Made by a program: the position numbers and the translations under genes
In this document: positions 24,640 to 35,560 of the stretch, in pieces
How positions within the stretch are numbered: position 1 is the first letter of the stretch
How the letters are laid out: every line of letters begins with the position of its first letter
Notes under the pieces: generated by a model
Seen by the model: only the letters and a program-made list of their open reading frames with translations
Databases searched by the model: none
What the model was told of the DNA's origin: nothing
From: Paratinospora sagittata
Lineage: Eukaryota > Streptophyta > Magnoliopsida > Ranunculales > Menispermaceae
Reading direction: 5' to 3'
Assembly (NCBI GenBank): GCA_035771175.1
Contig: CM069593.1
Span: 17,112,908 to 17,176,907 of the forward strand
DNA: 64,000 nucleotides

Positions 24640-26575
24640 CGTATCTCTTTCTCTGTGTCAACTTTTCCTCCCTTGTGTTGGCTTTTATCTACTACTGGGC
24701 ATGACTGATCACCACTCACCCTTTTTAAAGAGATTGAGAGCTTTGCTCCCATGTCATTTTTCTTAGTTAGGTGGCTGCTCTAATTCTTCAAAAACAAGGT
24801 TGTTTTAATATGTACATAAAAAAACCATGGATTTTGACCTTATAGTATCCCTTGCTTATTACATAAGGTAACTATCTAACCATAATTACTTAATGTAATT
24901 CCCAAAATTAAGCTAAGTTATAAATCAGTTCATGGCATTGTGTAGATTCAACATAGGAAACTTGGGTTGGTGGAAAATGCAGAGTAGGTATAAAACATCC
25001 TTTTAGCTTAGGAACTATGGTTTTACAAAACATTTAAATTATGGGAATTAAGTAGAACATATGTCTCTAGCTCCTTAGAGTGGGCCAAACCAATCAGGGA
25101 ATGTGACTTGGAAGCCCACTGACAAACTTGAGGAAATTCGAAGAAATTCCAGCTTCATAATCCTTGACCATGTGATTAGGACCACAGATTAATTAATTCT
25201 CAAATTTTTAGTTGTGAAATGCCTTTCAGGGTTTGTTGTTTGAAAGCACAAATTAAAGAGAATTTTTCCACAGCTAATCCCACTATACTTTGTTTTCAGG
25301 GCCTTACTTTGTAGATCAAACTCTACAATTAATGTACTCTCTATTAATTCGCAAACACATGAGAAGCTTCTTACATCCACCCACCATTAATTGAATCTTA
25401 AGCATCTACAACTAAAATCTAACCACATTGTTTATCATGAAAAATGAATCCAACCTTGGACATAGACTCTTTGATATTAAAATAATATGTATATCAACTC
25501 ATGAGTTAATGATTATAAATGCTAATTGCGTAGGTACTTGATCATAAATTCTGATCATTTCCAATTAGCATTTTGGACTATAATTATATATATTGTGACA
25601 GCTTGTGGATCAAGAGATATTTAAGTCACTTTTTGTTTTAATCCTTCAATAGTATTAAACATTAATTGGTTCTCAAATTAGGATAAGTATATAAAGTTAA
25701 TGATGTGATAAAACCTAGGGTACAATATAATGGTTTATATTTTTAGCTCTTGATCAAATACAACTTGATTCTTTTTGTTTTATTTTTGGCTTTGTTGGAG
25801 ATGACATTTCTCAATCAACCAAACAAGAAAGAGGGAGCCTTCATCAATATGAGCATTTAACATAATATCTATAACTTTCACCACATTAAGAGATGAGCAG
25901 TCGTTTCTACATTAGTTTCATATATAATTTCCTAGTTGTTGTCCTAGTTACTTCAGCCTTTCTATCATAATTAATGGATATATGCACCACAATGCCTCTA
26001 CTTTTAGGTACAAAAATGTGAACAACAATAACAAATTAATTGTTCAAGTATCAAGAAGGGTGAGCAGAATGTGAAGGTGAGATTGTGTTCATTGACCATT
26101 CTGAATGGCTAAAGCCTCTGGGTACGTACACCATTTTTTTTATTGTTGAAGTAGGAGTAGTCTTAATATAAAAAAGATGAGTAAAATTGCTCTATCTAAA
26201 AACTTTATCAACTAGTGACAAAATTATTAAGGTATATAAATCATATATTATATACAGTGAGTTGCATATTATATATAATACCAAGATTTTGTGATAAATC
26301 ATTTCCCATGACCAATTTAAATATGGCTTTGACTTGCATTGATTTATTAACCTAACACTTAATTCTCATTGTTCTTTCAGGTTGGGCTTTCCAAATAAAA
26401 TGCATTATTGTTAGAGCACGCAATGTGTTTCATAAAGAGTAATGCTACATTAACACTCAAATGTACATCCATTAGAAGTTAATAGATATTATATTAATTT
26501 ATATAACTTCACAAAATTAAGAAAAAACTTATACACTTTTTCTCTTGTGAAAACTTCATGGTTTAATCTTTTTAA
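24640..26575. other. Laccase promoter and intergenic region
   Basis: The first several hundred bases are the upstream region of the minus-strand laccase. The rest is AT-rich with no gene, RNA or clear transposon. Confidence 0.5.
24965..24971 (-). promoter_or_regulatory. AC-II element (ACCAACC) upstream of the laccase
   Basis: ACCAACC lies on the laccase-coding strand about 330 bp before the ATG. AC elements are bound by MYB factors that activate lignin genes. The motif is short, so a chance match is possible, but both gene type and position fit. Confidence 0.45.
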
Positions 26576-26577
26576 GC

Positions 26578-26579
<2 letters not shown>

Positions 26580-26653
<74 letters not shown>
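26580..26653. repeat. (TA)n microsatellite of about 74 bp
   Basis: An almost pure run of TA dinucleotides, probably length-polymorphic and prone to assembly error. Confidence 0.95.
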
Positions 26654-26658
<5 letters not shown>

Positions 26659-26663
26659 GATAA

Positions 26664-26827
26664 ATGCTAATCTAATTACAAAAAATTAAGACTTCAATAC
26701 AACTACACATTCATATTCATTAAATGTGTATGTTTTATACATACCGAGGTGTGATAAATAATTCAATAAATATGAATATGTAGTTGCATTGCCGCTATCG
26801 TTTTTTATAATTAGATTAGCATTCCCC
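26664..26827. mobile_element. Small fold-back (MITE-like) element
   Basis: AATGCTAATCTAATTA at the left end pairs with ATAATTAGATTAGCATT at the right end, and inner words (CAACTACACATTCATATT against AATATGAATATGTAGTTG) also pair, giving an almost complete hairpin of about 160 bp. The related block at 36785 keeps most of the right inner arm but lacks the right terminus. Confidence 0.6.
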
Positions 26828-27703
26828 ATAATTATATATTCATGTAGATCACATGTTATCTACATAGCACAACTAGTGTTGAAAAGAAAAGGTAAAATTA
26901 AGAAAAAAGTTTATAGACATATCATTTGTTAGGCTATCTTATAGAAAACAAAACGTGGTATTTCTCGTCCTTCTAGTGTTTATTGTTAGGTGAAATTTAA
27001 ATGATAGTGTCACTTTAAAAAAAGAAATATTTAACAACACAACAAATGTTGTTAAAAAGAATGACATTAAATATTAAAAATTTTAATAATATCCAAAAAA
27101 CGTTATTTATTTAAAAATTACTACATGTAATTTTGTTTTCCTAAAAATTATGATTTAAAACGTTTATTTTCCAATACTAAAATATTATTTGTTTCCAAAT
27201 CTTATTAATATTTCGAGAAATCTAACACAAAATTTTAATAATATTTAAAATTTTATATAATAAATTAATACAAATTTGTGTTTCTTTTTTAGTAATATTA
27301 AATAATATGTTTTAATTATAAAGTTTTAATTATTTTAATAATGTTTTCTTAAATATAATCAAAACTTCTAAATATTTAATGACATTCATTTTAACAATAT
27401 TTTTTATGTTGTTAAAAATTTATTTTGTTGTAGCTCATAAGTAGTACCAGATAATTAGAAACTTTTTGGTAGCCGTCTTATTAGAAGTAGAAATTTTTTT
27501 ATCTCAAAATCAAGCAGAGTCTCTGACTATAGAAATTACTAAGAAAATAAAAGTAACAAAAAAAATGGACAAAGAAAGCCATGAATCACCAAAATAAAGT
27601 AATCAAAAGATAATGAACAGTATACAAAAATGAACAAAGATATAAATAGCATAGATGGTCATTTTATAGTGGGAAAGGGGAAGAAGATCAAGGATGTTGC
27701 ACC
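26725..27703. repeat. Segmental duplication block A, part 1 (paralogous to 36785-37913)
   Basis: Near-collinear with 36785-37913, including shared stretches such as GGTGAAATTTAAATGATAGTG and GATAATGAACAGTA. Block B lacks about 100 bp found here (about 26825-26922). The similarity stops abruptly at 27703, where copia coding sequence begins. Confidence 0.85.
27011..27435. mobile_element. CACTA-like non-autonomous element, block A copy
   Basis: The left end starts CACTTTAAAAAAAG and the right end is CATTCATTTTAACAAT...TTTTGTTGTAG. The complement of the right end resembles the left for about 65 bp, with shared words TTGTTAAAA, GAATG and CATTAAATATT. The paralogue at 36957-37387 has better-preserved ends (CACTCCAAAAAAAAG and TTTTGTTGTAGTG, complement CACTACAACAAAA), resembling plant CACTA termini. 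No transposase was seen. Confidence 0.5.
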
Positions 27704-29009
27704 CCAATCGTGGCAAGTCAAGAGTGCCAGAACCATACATCAGTCAAGAACCAGAATCAATTACCACCAGTCGACCACGAAGAGAAATCCGCAAACCTGC
27801 TCGGTACACTGACATGGTTGCATATGCATTTTCAGTCACCGGAGATGATATTCCATACAATTACAAAGATGTTATTCAGAGTATGGAAAGTGATAAGTGG
27901 AAAATGACAATGAATGAGGTGATGAAATCACTCCATCAGAATCAGACTTGGAAGTTGGTTCTACTTCCGAAAGGAAAGAAACCAATTGGCTACAAATGAG
28001 TTTTTGCTAAGAAGGAAGGCTCTCCCAGCACAGATGGTATCCGATACACAGCCAGACTGGTAGCAAAAGGCTACGCTCAGAGGGAAGGAATTGACTACAA
28101 TGAGGTATTCTCACCTGTTGTTAAGCATTCGTCAATTCGAATATTATTGGCTTTGGTTGCACAGTTTGATCTCGAGTTAGCCCAACTCGATGTCAAAACT
28201 GCTTTTTTGCATGGTAATTTGGAAGAGGAGATATATATGTCTCAACCAGATGGATTCAAAGTACCAGGAAAAGAGAATTGGGCTTGCAAGTTGAGCAAGT
28301 CACTGTATGGCTTGAAGCAGTCACCGAGACAGTGGTACAAGCGATTTGACAGCTTCATCCAAGGGCAAAAATATACTCGGAGTCAGTTTGATCATTGTGT
28401 CTACTATCGCAAACTTCAAGATGATACATTTATCTACTTGCTTTCATATGTAGATGATATGTTAATCGCATCTAAAAGCAAGGTGGAGATCAACAAGCTG
28501 AAGGCTCAATTGAGCTCAGAGTTTGAAATGAAGGATCTTGGAGAGACCAGAAAAATTATCGGGATGGAGATAACTCGAGACAGAGCCAAAGGCACAATCT
28601 GTTTGACTCAGACTCAGTACTTGAAGAAAGTTCTTCAAACTTTTGGCATCGGCAATGACACAAAACCTGTGAGCACACCATTGGCACCACATTTCAAGCT
28701 AAGTTCATCAATGTCACCAAATTTCGAGGATCAGAAAAAGCAAATGGAGAATATTCCATATGCAAATGCAGTTGGTGCCTTGATGTATGTATGGTGTGTA
28801 CCAGACCTGACATTTCACATGTTGCAAGTATGGTAAGTCGTTACATGCACAACCCCGGTAAAGGCCACTGACAAGCAGTGAAGTGGATTCTACGGTATAT
28901 TCATGGTACTGTGGATATTGGTTTAAAGTTCGAGAGAGATAAGAAAAGTTGTAAGCATCTAGTTGGATATGTGGATTCGGACTATGCTAGAGATCTTGAC
29001 AAGCGCAAA

Positions 29010-31511
29010 TGTCGCGACCCCTTCCCGGGTGACGTCACGACCGGCACAATACCTCAGAGAATGTCACAACCCGACAAACCTGAGGCACCGATAAGCCTCT
29101 ACTCGAAAAACATAATATGTATATGATCAGGATAGTTGAATTAAATACCGAGATCTGGTATCATCATCCAGAATATGAGGTCATCGACCCAATCCACAAG
29201 ATTCGACTATCCTTACTATAAACATGGAACTTCAAAATATTCGTTTATTATTATTCCATTTAGCCTATACATATCAAAATTTTCTCACGAACTATATGAT
29301 ATATATCATAGTATCTGTGATAATTATACATTAACAAAACAAAACACAAATATCTTCTACTATTTTTCTTATGTACAAATCAAAACTCACATCAACAAGA
29401 AGTAAGGTAAGCTACACCAACTCTAAGTCTTGCCCTTTCCTTTACGATCTGATCCTGAAAAATATAAGGAAAAATGGAATGAGCTCAACTAGCTCAGTGA
29501 ATACTTTTCACAAAAATCTCCACATATGCACTTATGTAAAACATGTATGTTACTTGAAATAACATTGGTAAATTGAAATGCATTAAGAAAATATATGATT
29601 TATGCTTCCAAATTAATGATATAATTATGCATCATTTTCATAAAAGATATGTAGAAAAGCCTCAACAGGAGGTCATATCAGGATAACTTTGCCTACATTT
29701 CCCCCATTGCGCCATGGGTTCAAACCAACACGTTATCCAACTAATCCTTCTACCCTTACATTCCTTAGTGATTCGAAAAGTCCTTTTCACAAAATACCAA
29801 TCCAAGTACTCCGTTGGCACTTTTCCCTAAAGAACAAGTAAATAGAAAGAAATCCAACGCCAAGGTATTTAATTCGAAATACCTAAGGCCATGTTAATGC
29901 ATAAAATCCGTGCTCATGATCATAAATACAATGCACATATATAATATAATGCATATCATTCAATAATTCAATTTCATATATCTACAATGCTATACATGGA
30001 GAAGTAAGGTGAGAAATACTCACAAATCACAAAATTTTGCCTAAGGCCACAAGTTTTCACCAATTCACCAATACTTCAATTGTGTTCACAAATCCTCATC
30101 CAAGTCATAAGCCACCCACTGCACATTACACATTACACACATACAAATGAATTCTAGAAAATGAATTTAATCACTTGAGTAATTACCAAGTATCCATAAC
30201 CCATTCCCTTACCATTTCAGTTACTAGAATTTTCAGCACATGATCAAAGTATTCATTTGATCACCAAATTAACACAAAATTTCCATCTCTATAAGTTAAT
30301 CAATTGAATCCCTAAGCAAGTTACCTATGCATTCTTCAAATGCTCCAACATTTCCAGCACTTAAATTTCAGCCAATTACCCATCAAATTGATCAAAACCT
30401 ATCATTGAACAACTTACCAATGTATTGCCATTGCCCAATTTTTTCTAAATTTCCAGCACTTGTTCAATTCATTAGTCATCAAATGAATCATCATCAACCA
30501 AGAATTTCAGAAATTTAGCATTCCAATTTCTGTCAAATATCAACCCATCACATCCATAATCAATTTCCAATCAATACACATAATAAAAGACCACAAATGG
30601 TCACTCAAATTGGGTTCCAAAAACCCTGTTTTAACATGGCTGGACCACCATGTTCTACCCATAAAAACCAGTGTTTTTAATCATCAAAATGGTCACCAAA
30701 TATTCAAGACTAAATTCCAGCAAATAACTTTATCAAAATAGCAGAATTCAGTTATTAAAATCAGGTTTGAAATCTGTAAATTCAGCCATGAACAATTTCC
30801 ATTTTCATCACCAATTTAATCTCTGAAAAATCAACATGTTTAACATCAAATTAATCATCAATGGATAAGGAATTAAAGCCCCATGATTTAAGTCAATAAC
30901 TGGTTCAATTCCAGCATCAACACCACCATTGATCAAATTCAATTTCAGCCATGAAAACCAATGTTCAGACCATAAATTTGCTTACCAAACAAGCCCTGAT
31001 GTATCCACAGCAAATCAGTCCAATTTCCAGCCTTCAAACCCCAAGTTTCCAACGTCAATGCTTCCAACAAGCTTCAATTCTGCCAATTTGGAGCTCCAGC
31101 ATCATCTTCTCCGTTTCTTCCTTTTTTTTTCTCTGTTTCAGCCAACAAGTTTTTTTTTCAATTACAGTCCATTTCTTGCAATTTTAGCAAGTTTAAAACC
31201 TCTAGATTGTTGCCAGCAAGATGGAAATGTGTTTGCTGGTTTCATTAGGTGGTGCCAGCAAGCTTATTACGTGCCAAATTAGTGGCTAAGTGGCTGCAAA
31301 CAAGCCAACATGTGCCACCACTTTCACCTAGTTGCCAACACACAAACAAATCAACAAGTGGCTAATCCATCATGCCAGCAAGCTAATAGGTGTTTGAAGA
31401 AGTTCATGGTGGTTGAATTTGATGAAGACACCTAGTACATAGCATGCACAAACCACCTTATTTGTTTAATCTATGCATTTCATTATTTATTCATTAAAGT
31501 GGGTTGTTACA
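29010..31511 (+). mobile_element. Solo LTR, 2502 bp, inserted in the copia RNase H region
   Basis: It starts TGTCGCGACC and ends GGTTGTTACA (TG...CA). The 5-bp flanks are GCAAA (29005-29009) and GCAGA (31512-31516), one mismatch apart. Taking out the LTR and one flank brings the RNase H frame back together across the DKR-STTGY junction, confirming the exact insertion point. No internal retrotransposon sequence is present, so it is a solo LTR. The start matches the minus-strand start of the 17.6-20.2 kb solo LTR. The small ORFs inside are not genes. Confidence 0.88.
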
Positions 31512-32049
31512 GCAGATCTACTACTGGTTATGTTTTCACTATGGCAGGAGGATCAGTGAGTTGGAGATCAACACTATAGTCAACAGTTGTTTTGTCTACT
31601 ACAGACTACAAAGGCAGAGTACATGGAAGTAACATAAGCTTTCAAGGAAGCAATCTGGCTTCATGGATTGACTAAAGACTTGAGAATTGTGCAGAAGAAT
31701 GTTGAAGTTTTCTGCGACAGCCAGAGTGCCATTTGTTTGGCAAAGAACCAAGTTCATCACAGTCGAACAAAGCATATTGATGTTCGTTTTCATTTTGTTC
31801 GAGAAATAATAGAAGAAGGGAGTATTCTTCTATAAAAGATCAAGACTGCAGATAACCCCGCAGATACGCTTACAAAGGTGGTTACAGGGATCAAGTTTCA
31901 ACATTGTTTGAACTTGATCAATATCTCACGATCTTAGAGTGCCTAAGGGCACTAATGGAGGCAACAATAGTTTTTTGAAGGAAGCTTGCTATCTGTAGAG
32001 ATTGCAGGTGTGGAGGAGCCTTGTTCCACATGAGGTGGAGGTGGAGATT

Positions 32050-32395
32050 TGTGGGGACCACCCCCATGTGACAAACAGGGGTGGCAGACAAGAATGACAG
32101 AAAATGGGGCTGCTGCAAGTGGCGCATTCGGCGCCGTTTTGTGACGGCACCGAATGCGCCGAAAGGGTATTATTATATTATTATTAAATATATATTATAT
32201 TATATATTTATAATTACGAAAATACCCCTGAATACTCCTATAAATAGAGCTTAACTTCAATATTTAAATTCATTCCTGAGAGTCAGAGAGTTCTATTCTG
32301 AGAGATCTATTTAAGAGATCCAATCTGTAAGATTCACGGGTGTAGTTTTTAATCTCTGATAATACAAGTTTGTTGTCTCTCGTGTGGTCCCCACA
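32050..32395 (+). mobile_element. 3' LTR of the copia element
   Basis: It begins TGTGGGGACCAC and ends GTGGTCCCCACA, an exact 12-bp inverted terminal pair. A TATA-like CTATAAATAGAG lies at about 32239, and the stretch with CAGAGAGTTCTATTCTGAGA is also present in the LTR of the nested element at 33521-34782, showing the two families are related. Confidence 0.9.
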
Positions 32396-32397
32396 GA

Positions 32398-33175
32398 TAT
32401 CAACATGTTTTTGAGAGGAATAATCAACAAAAACAAGATAAAAAGCAAAAATCAAATTATTTATGAGAAAGTGTTCGAAACATCAATAAAAAAACTTGTG
32501 TTTAGTTTTCATCTCCGAATATTCTAACATAGTAATTAAACAAATTAGATATTTGTTTGGCTTTTCACTATTTAATCAAATTAATTTGTATTCAATTACA
32601 AATTAATAATTCATTTTTGAATCTATACATCTCACCAATGTTTTACTAGCTATAAGAGAACAAAAAGTGTATGTTTGGTAACTTGGGGCATTTGGGACAG
32701 GAGTATAGGTCCTCCCACTTGCATGCAATTCATGGTGCAAGAGAATTTTCTTAAGCAAAGGTCATGTCCATCCTACCTAACAATGAGATTTGAACTCCTA
32801 TCGTTATGGATCATGACTACGAGTTCTATCCACTTCACTAAGCTTATTCCATAACAATAGGCAAGTTTATATTAAACCATGATTGAAATATTTTTTGTGG
32901 TGAGTAAAGTGATTATTGATATATATAGAAAAATTTTATTTTATGTCTTTATGTTTTTTTTTGGTGGAAGGGCAATTTTTAGGAGAGTAGACCCTGTGAC
33001 ACAAATGACATATACTAATATCTCTTTAATTTTTTCATTTATTCATTAACTAATTAACAAGTTTATAATTAATTTGACTTCAAATCTTATTAGATTTTAT
33101 ATATAAAAAAGAACATTGAAACCATTTTTTTTTTGTAATAGGAATAGATATAATAATTAAATACATGAATACATA
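32398..33175. repeat. Segmental duplication block A, part 2 (paralogous to 38136-38766)
   Basis: It starts ATCAACATGTTT, matching TTCAACATGTTT at 38132, and stays collinear to the Pack-MULE insertion. One indel of about 100 bp (32770-32875) contains a tRNA-like sequence absent from block B. Confidence 0.85.
32770..32875 (-). other. tRNA-like segment present in block A only
   Basis: On the minus strand it contains TAGTGAAGTGG, an exact A-box consensus match, and GTTCAAATC, an exact B-box consensus match, about 50 bases apart. It is missing from the paralogous position near 38450, so it was either inserted into A or deleted from B. No clear target duplication was found. It may be a SINE head or a tRNA relic; folding into a tRNA was not established. 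Confidence 0.4.
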
Positions 33176-33520
33176 GGGCTTTTGACATGATTACCCTTCA
33201 AAAATAAAAAAATTTCACAAATATCATCAAAACACAAATATTGACCCATTTGCCCTACTTTACTGTTCATCGCCCAGTTAGCGCGCCACGTGGGCGGTGG
33301 AGGTGACATTTTTTACAACCCTTCATAATTTTTTTTTCAAGTAAACCTTTAAAGAAAATTTTGATAGCTTGCAGCCATTGGTAGAGGAAGGACTAAAATA
33401 CTTATAAAATAGAACTGAGGCCAGAACATTACTCCTGTATCAATGACTTGCTCGGCCGAGCTGGAAGACTTGAAGAAATCGAAGAATTCATAAATAGCAT
33501 GCCATTTGAACCAAATGCTT

Positions 33521-34782
33521 TGTGGGGTCCACCCCATTAATGAAACAAAAAATAAGGGTTGGTGGCCGCCCACGAGGGCGACCACCAACACCACCAACCC
33601 TATCCGTTTAGTTTGATTATAGTATTAAAATAAATTATTTTAATTACGATAATGCCTCTGCATACTCCTATAAATAGAGCCTCACTTTGATCTTGAAAAT
33701 CATGTTCAGTGAGTTAGATTCCTGAGAATCAGAGAGTTCTATTCTGAGAGATCTACTAAAAGATCCAATCTGTAAGATCCACCTAAGGGTGATCTAATAA
33801 AAGAGTGCTGCCTCCCGTGGACGTAGGTAATTTGCCGAACCACGTTAAATTTGTTGTCTTGTTTTTCTTTCATGCTTTACCACGATTCCGGACAACAAAT
33901 TGGTATTAGAGACAAGGTTAAGCTTTGGAAGAAAAACAGACCCTTTGTCGAATTTTTCGAGACAGCGTCAAAATTTTCGAGATTCTGCAACGGTGATCAA
34001 AACTGTTTTCTGATCAACCGTGGAGGTAGCTCTTGTTTTTAGGAGTCCAACGCAACAAATAACGAGAAAAACGGACAAGAAACGAGTTCCTAGGAGCCGA
34101 TCAAAGTTTGATCCTTGTACAGCGTTTTGCTGGCGCTGTTCATCCCGAAACTGGTCATCCCGTATTGTTCATCCGATCCGAATCCGACCCAACCCATCAG
34201 CCGACACTGTTCATTCCAGCCCATCTCCGGCCAGCCCACTCAGTCCGTACTGTTCACCCGCAGTCCAGCCACTAGATCGACATTGTTCACCACCGATCCA
34301 GCCCACTTGGTCAGCACTGTTCATATCAGCCCAGCCCACTCGGTCCGCCACTGTTTATCTCGGCCCAGTAGATTCGGTCCGACACTGTTCATTACAGTCC
34401 GATACTGTTCATTACAGTTCGATACTATTCATCACAGCCCGACACTGTTCATCACAGTCTGACACTATTCATCACGGTCCGACGTTGTTCATCACGGTCT
34501 GACGTTGTTCATCACATACCGACACTGTTCATCACAGTCTGACGCTGTTCATCACAGTCCGATACTGTTCATCACAGTCCTAAATCATGTTCAGTGAGTT
34601 AGATTCCTGAGAATCAGAGAGTTCTATTCTGAGAGATCTATTAAGAGATCCAATCTGTAAGATCCACCTAAGGGTGATCTAATAAAATAGTGATGCCTCC
34701 TGTGGACGTAGGCAATTTGCCGAACCACGTTAAATTTATTGTCTTATTTTTCTTTCATGCTTTACCACGATTCTACACAACA
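33521..34782 (+). mobile_element. Short non-autonomous copia-related LTR element nested in the MULE
   Basis: The 5' LTR (33521-33897, TGTGGGGTCCAC...GGACAACA) is followed immediately by a primer-site-like TTGGTATTAGAGAC. The interior of about 690 bp has no pol genes and consists largely of GTTCATCACAG-type tandem repeats. A partial 3' LTR (about 34583-34782) lacks its first 180 or so bases. Exact 5-bp duplications TGCTT lie at 33516-33520 and 34783-34787. The LTR shares a block with the autonomous-type copia LTR at 32050-32395, so that family may have supplied its enzymes (inference). Confidence 0.85.
34120..34580. repeat. Tandem array of about 20-bp units inside the nested LTR element
   Basis: Units of the form CACTGTTCATCACAGTCCGA repeat with variation, becoming more regular towards the right. 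The ORF at 34020-34502 is only a read-through of this array. Confidence 0.85.
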
Positions 34783-35560
34783 TGCTTTTGGATGATGTTT
34801 TTTTCTCAATTCATGCATGACTTATGGTGATAAGGACAGGGGCGAGCTTGCCGCAGACAAACTAATGAAAAAGTGAAGAAATTGCCTGGTTATAGTTGGG
34901 TGGATGTTGATAAGAAGACCCATGTTTTTGGCGCTAAAGATTGTGCAAAAAATTTTTTTTAAAGGAAAGCTTTACTTAAAAAAAATAATAATTTATGTAT
35001 AGTTCTTCCACTCATGCATCTCTGCATCTCATTTTATGTATAGTTCTTCATCCATGGCGGATGCTATCATTCAACCTCAGTATTCATCTGAGACTGTCCA
35101 CCATTCTCTCCCTCCTTGTACTCCTGTGCCTTCTTCTACACCAAAATCAGCTTAAATCAGACCCTACCCATGTTCGAAATCCACCAAAATCAAACACCCA
35201 TTTCAAAATTTTAGGGGATTTCTTCTTCTTGCCAAAAAATAAATAAATAACTTTTTTTTAAAACAGAAGGCCGTTTAACAAAAAAAAAAAATTTTTGAAT
35301 GGAATTCACTTAAAAAAAATGTGAAGGAAATGCGTCTTTTCAAACGACGTCTTTCCTTCACTTAAAAAAAAAATTTGAAGAGAAAAGACGCATTTTTTAT
35401 AAAAAATGCCACCTCTGCCGTCCACTTGGCGCTTGTTTGGTATACTGACTGGGCAATGAATAATTAAGTATGACAAAAGGGTTAATATTTACGTTTTAAT
35501 GACATTTGTAAATTTTTTTTATTTTTAAAGAGTAATCATGTGAAAAGCCCTGAATACATA

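Larger units (their letters stand above)
27704..32395 (+). mobile_element. 5'-truncated Ty1/copia retrotransposon, split by a solo LTR
   Basis: Decayed pol sequence runs from 27704, with an internal stop at 27997-27999 and a frame loss near 28790. Copia reverse-transcriptase landmarks are visible: LAQLDVKTAFLHGNLEEE, SLYGLKQSPRQWYKRFD and the catalytic YVDDM. RNase H sequence (YIHGTVDIGL, YVDSDYARDLDKR) runs to 29009, is interrupted by a 2.5-kb LTR, and resumes at about 31517 (TTGYVF, FCDSQSAICLAKN, HSRTKHIDVRFHFVRE). A polypurine tract (GAGGTGGAGGTGGAGA, ending about 32047) and the 3' LTR follow. Gag, protease, most of integrase and the 5' LTR are absent. The left break falls inside coding sequence and coincides with the end of block A similarity. 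The element cannot move on its own. Confidence 0.92.
33359..34950 (+). pseudogene. Captured PPR (E/DYW-type) gene fragment inside the MULE
   Basis: Plus-strand translation gives [18 protein letters not shown] and [11 protein letters not shown] up to 33520, and after the nested LTR element gives DKDRGELAADKL, then LPGYSWVDVDKKTHVFGA to about 34950. These are hallmark strings of the last PPR repeats and the E/E+ region of plant organelle RNA-editing PPR proteins. Frame breaks, missing codons and the inserted LTR element make it non-functional. It is unrelated to the P-class PPR gene at 46-48 kb. The donor gene is not in this window. Confidence 0.8.
33176..35550. mobile_element. Pack-MULE-like element, 2375 bp, carrying PPR gene fragments
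   Basis: The ends are GGGCTTTTGACATGATTACC and, complemented, GGGCTTTTCACATGATTACT. The inverted similarity extends about 140 bp inward on each side. The flanking direct repeat TGAATACATA (33166-33175 and 35551-35560) fits the 9-10 bp duplication of Mutator-like transposons. The paralogous site in block B (38757-38766) has one copy of this word and no insert: a natural empty site. No transposase is encoded. The interior holds fragments of a PPR gene (33359-33520 and 34788-34950) and a nested LTR element, so it qualifies as a gene-capturing MULE. Confidence 0.85.

Noticed and set aside
34020..34502. 160-codon ORF rich in Ser/His/Pro
   Set aside because: It translates the short tandem array inside the nested LTR element.
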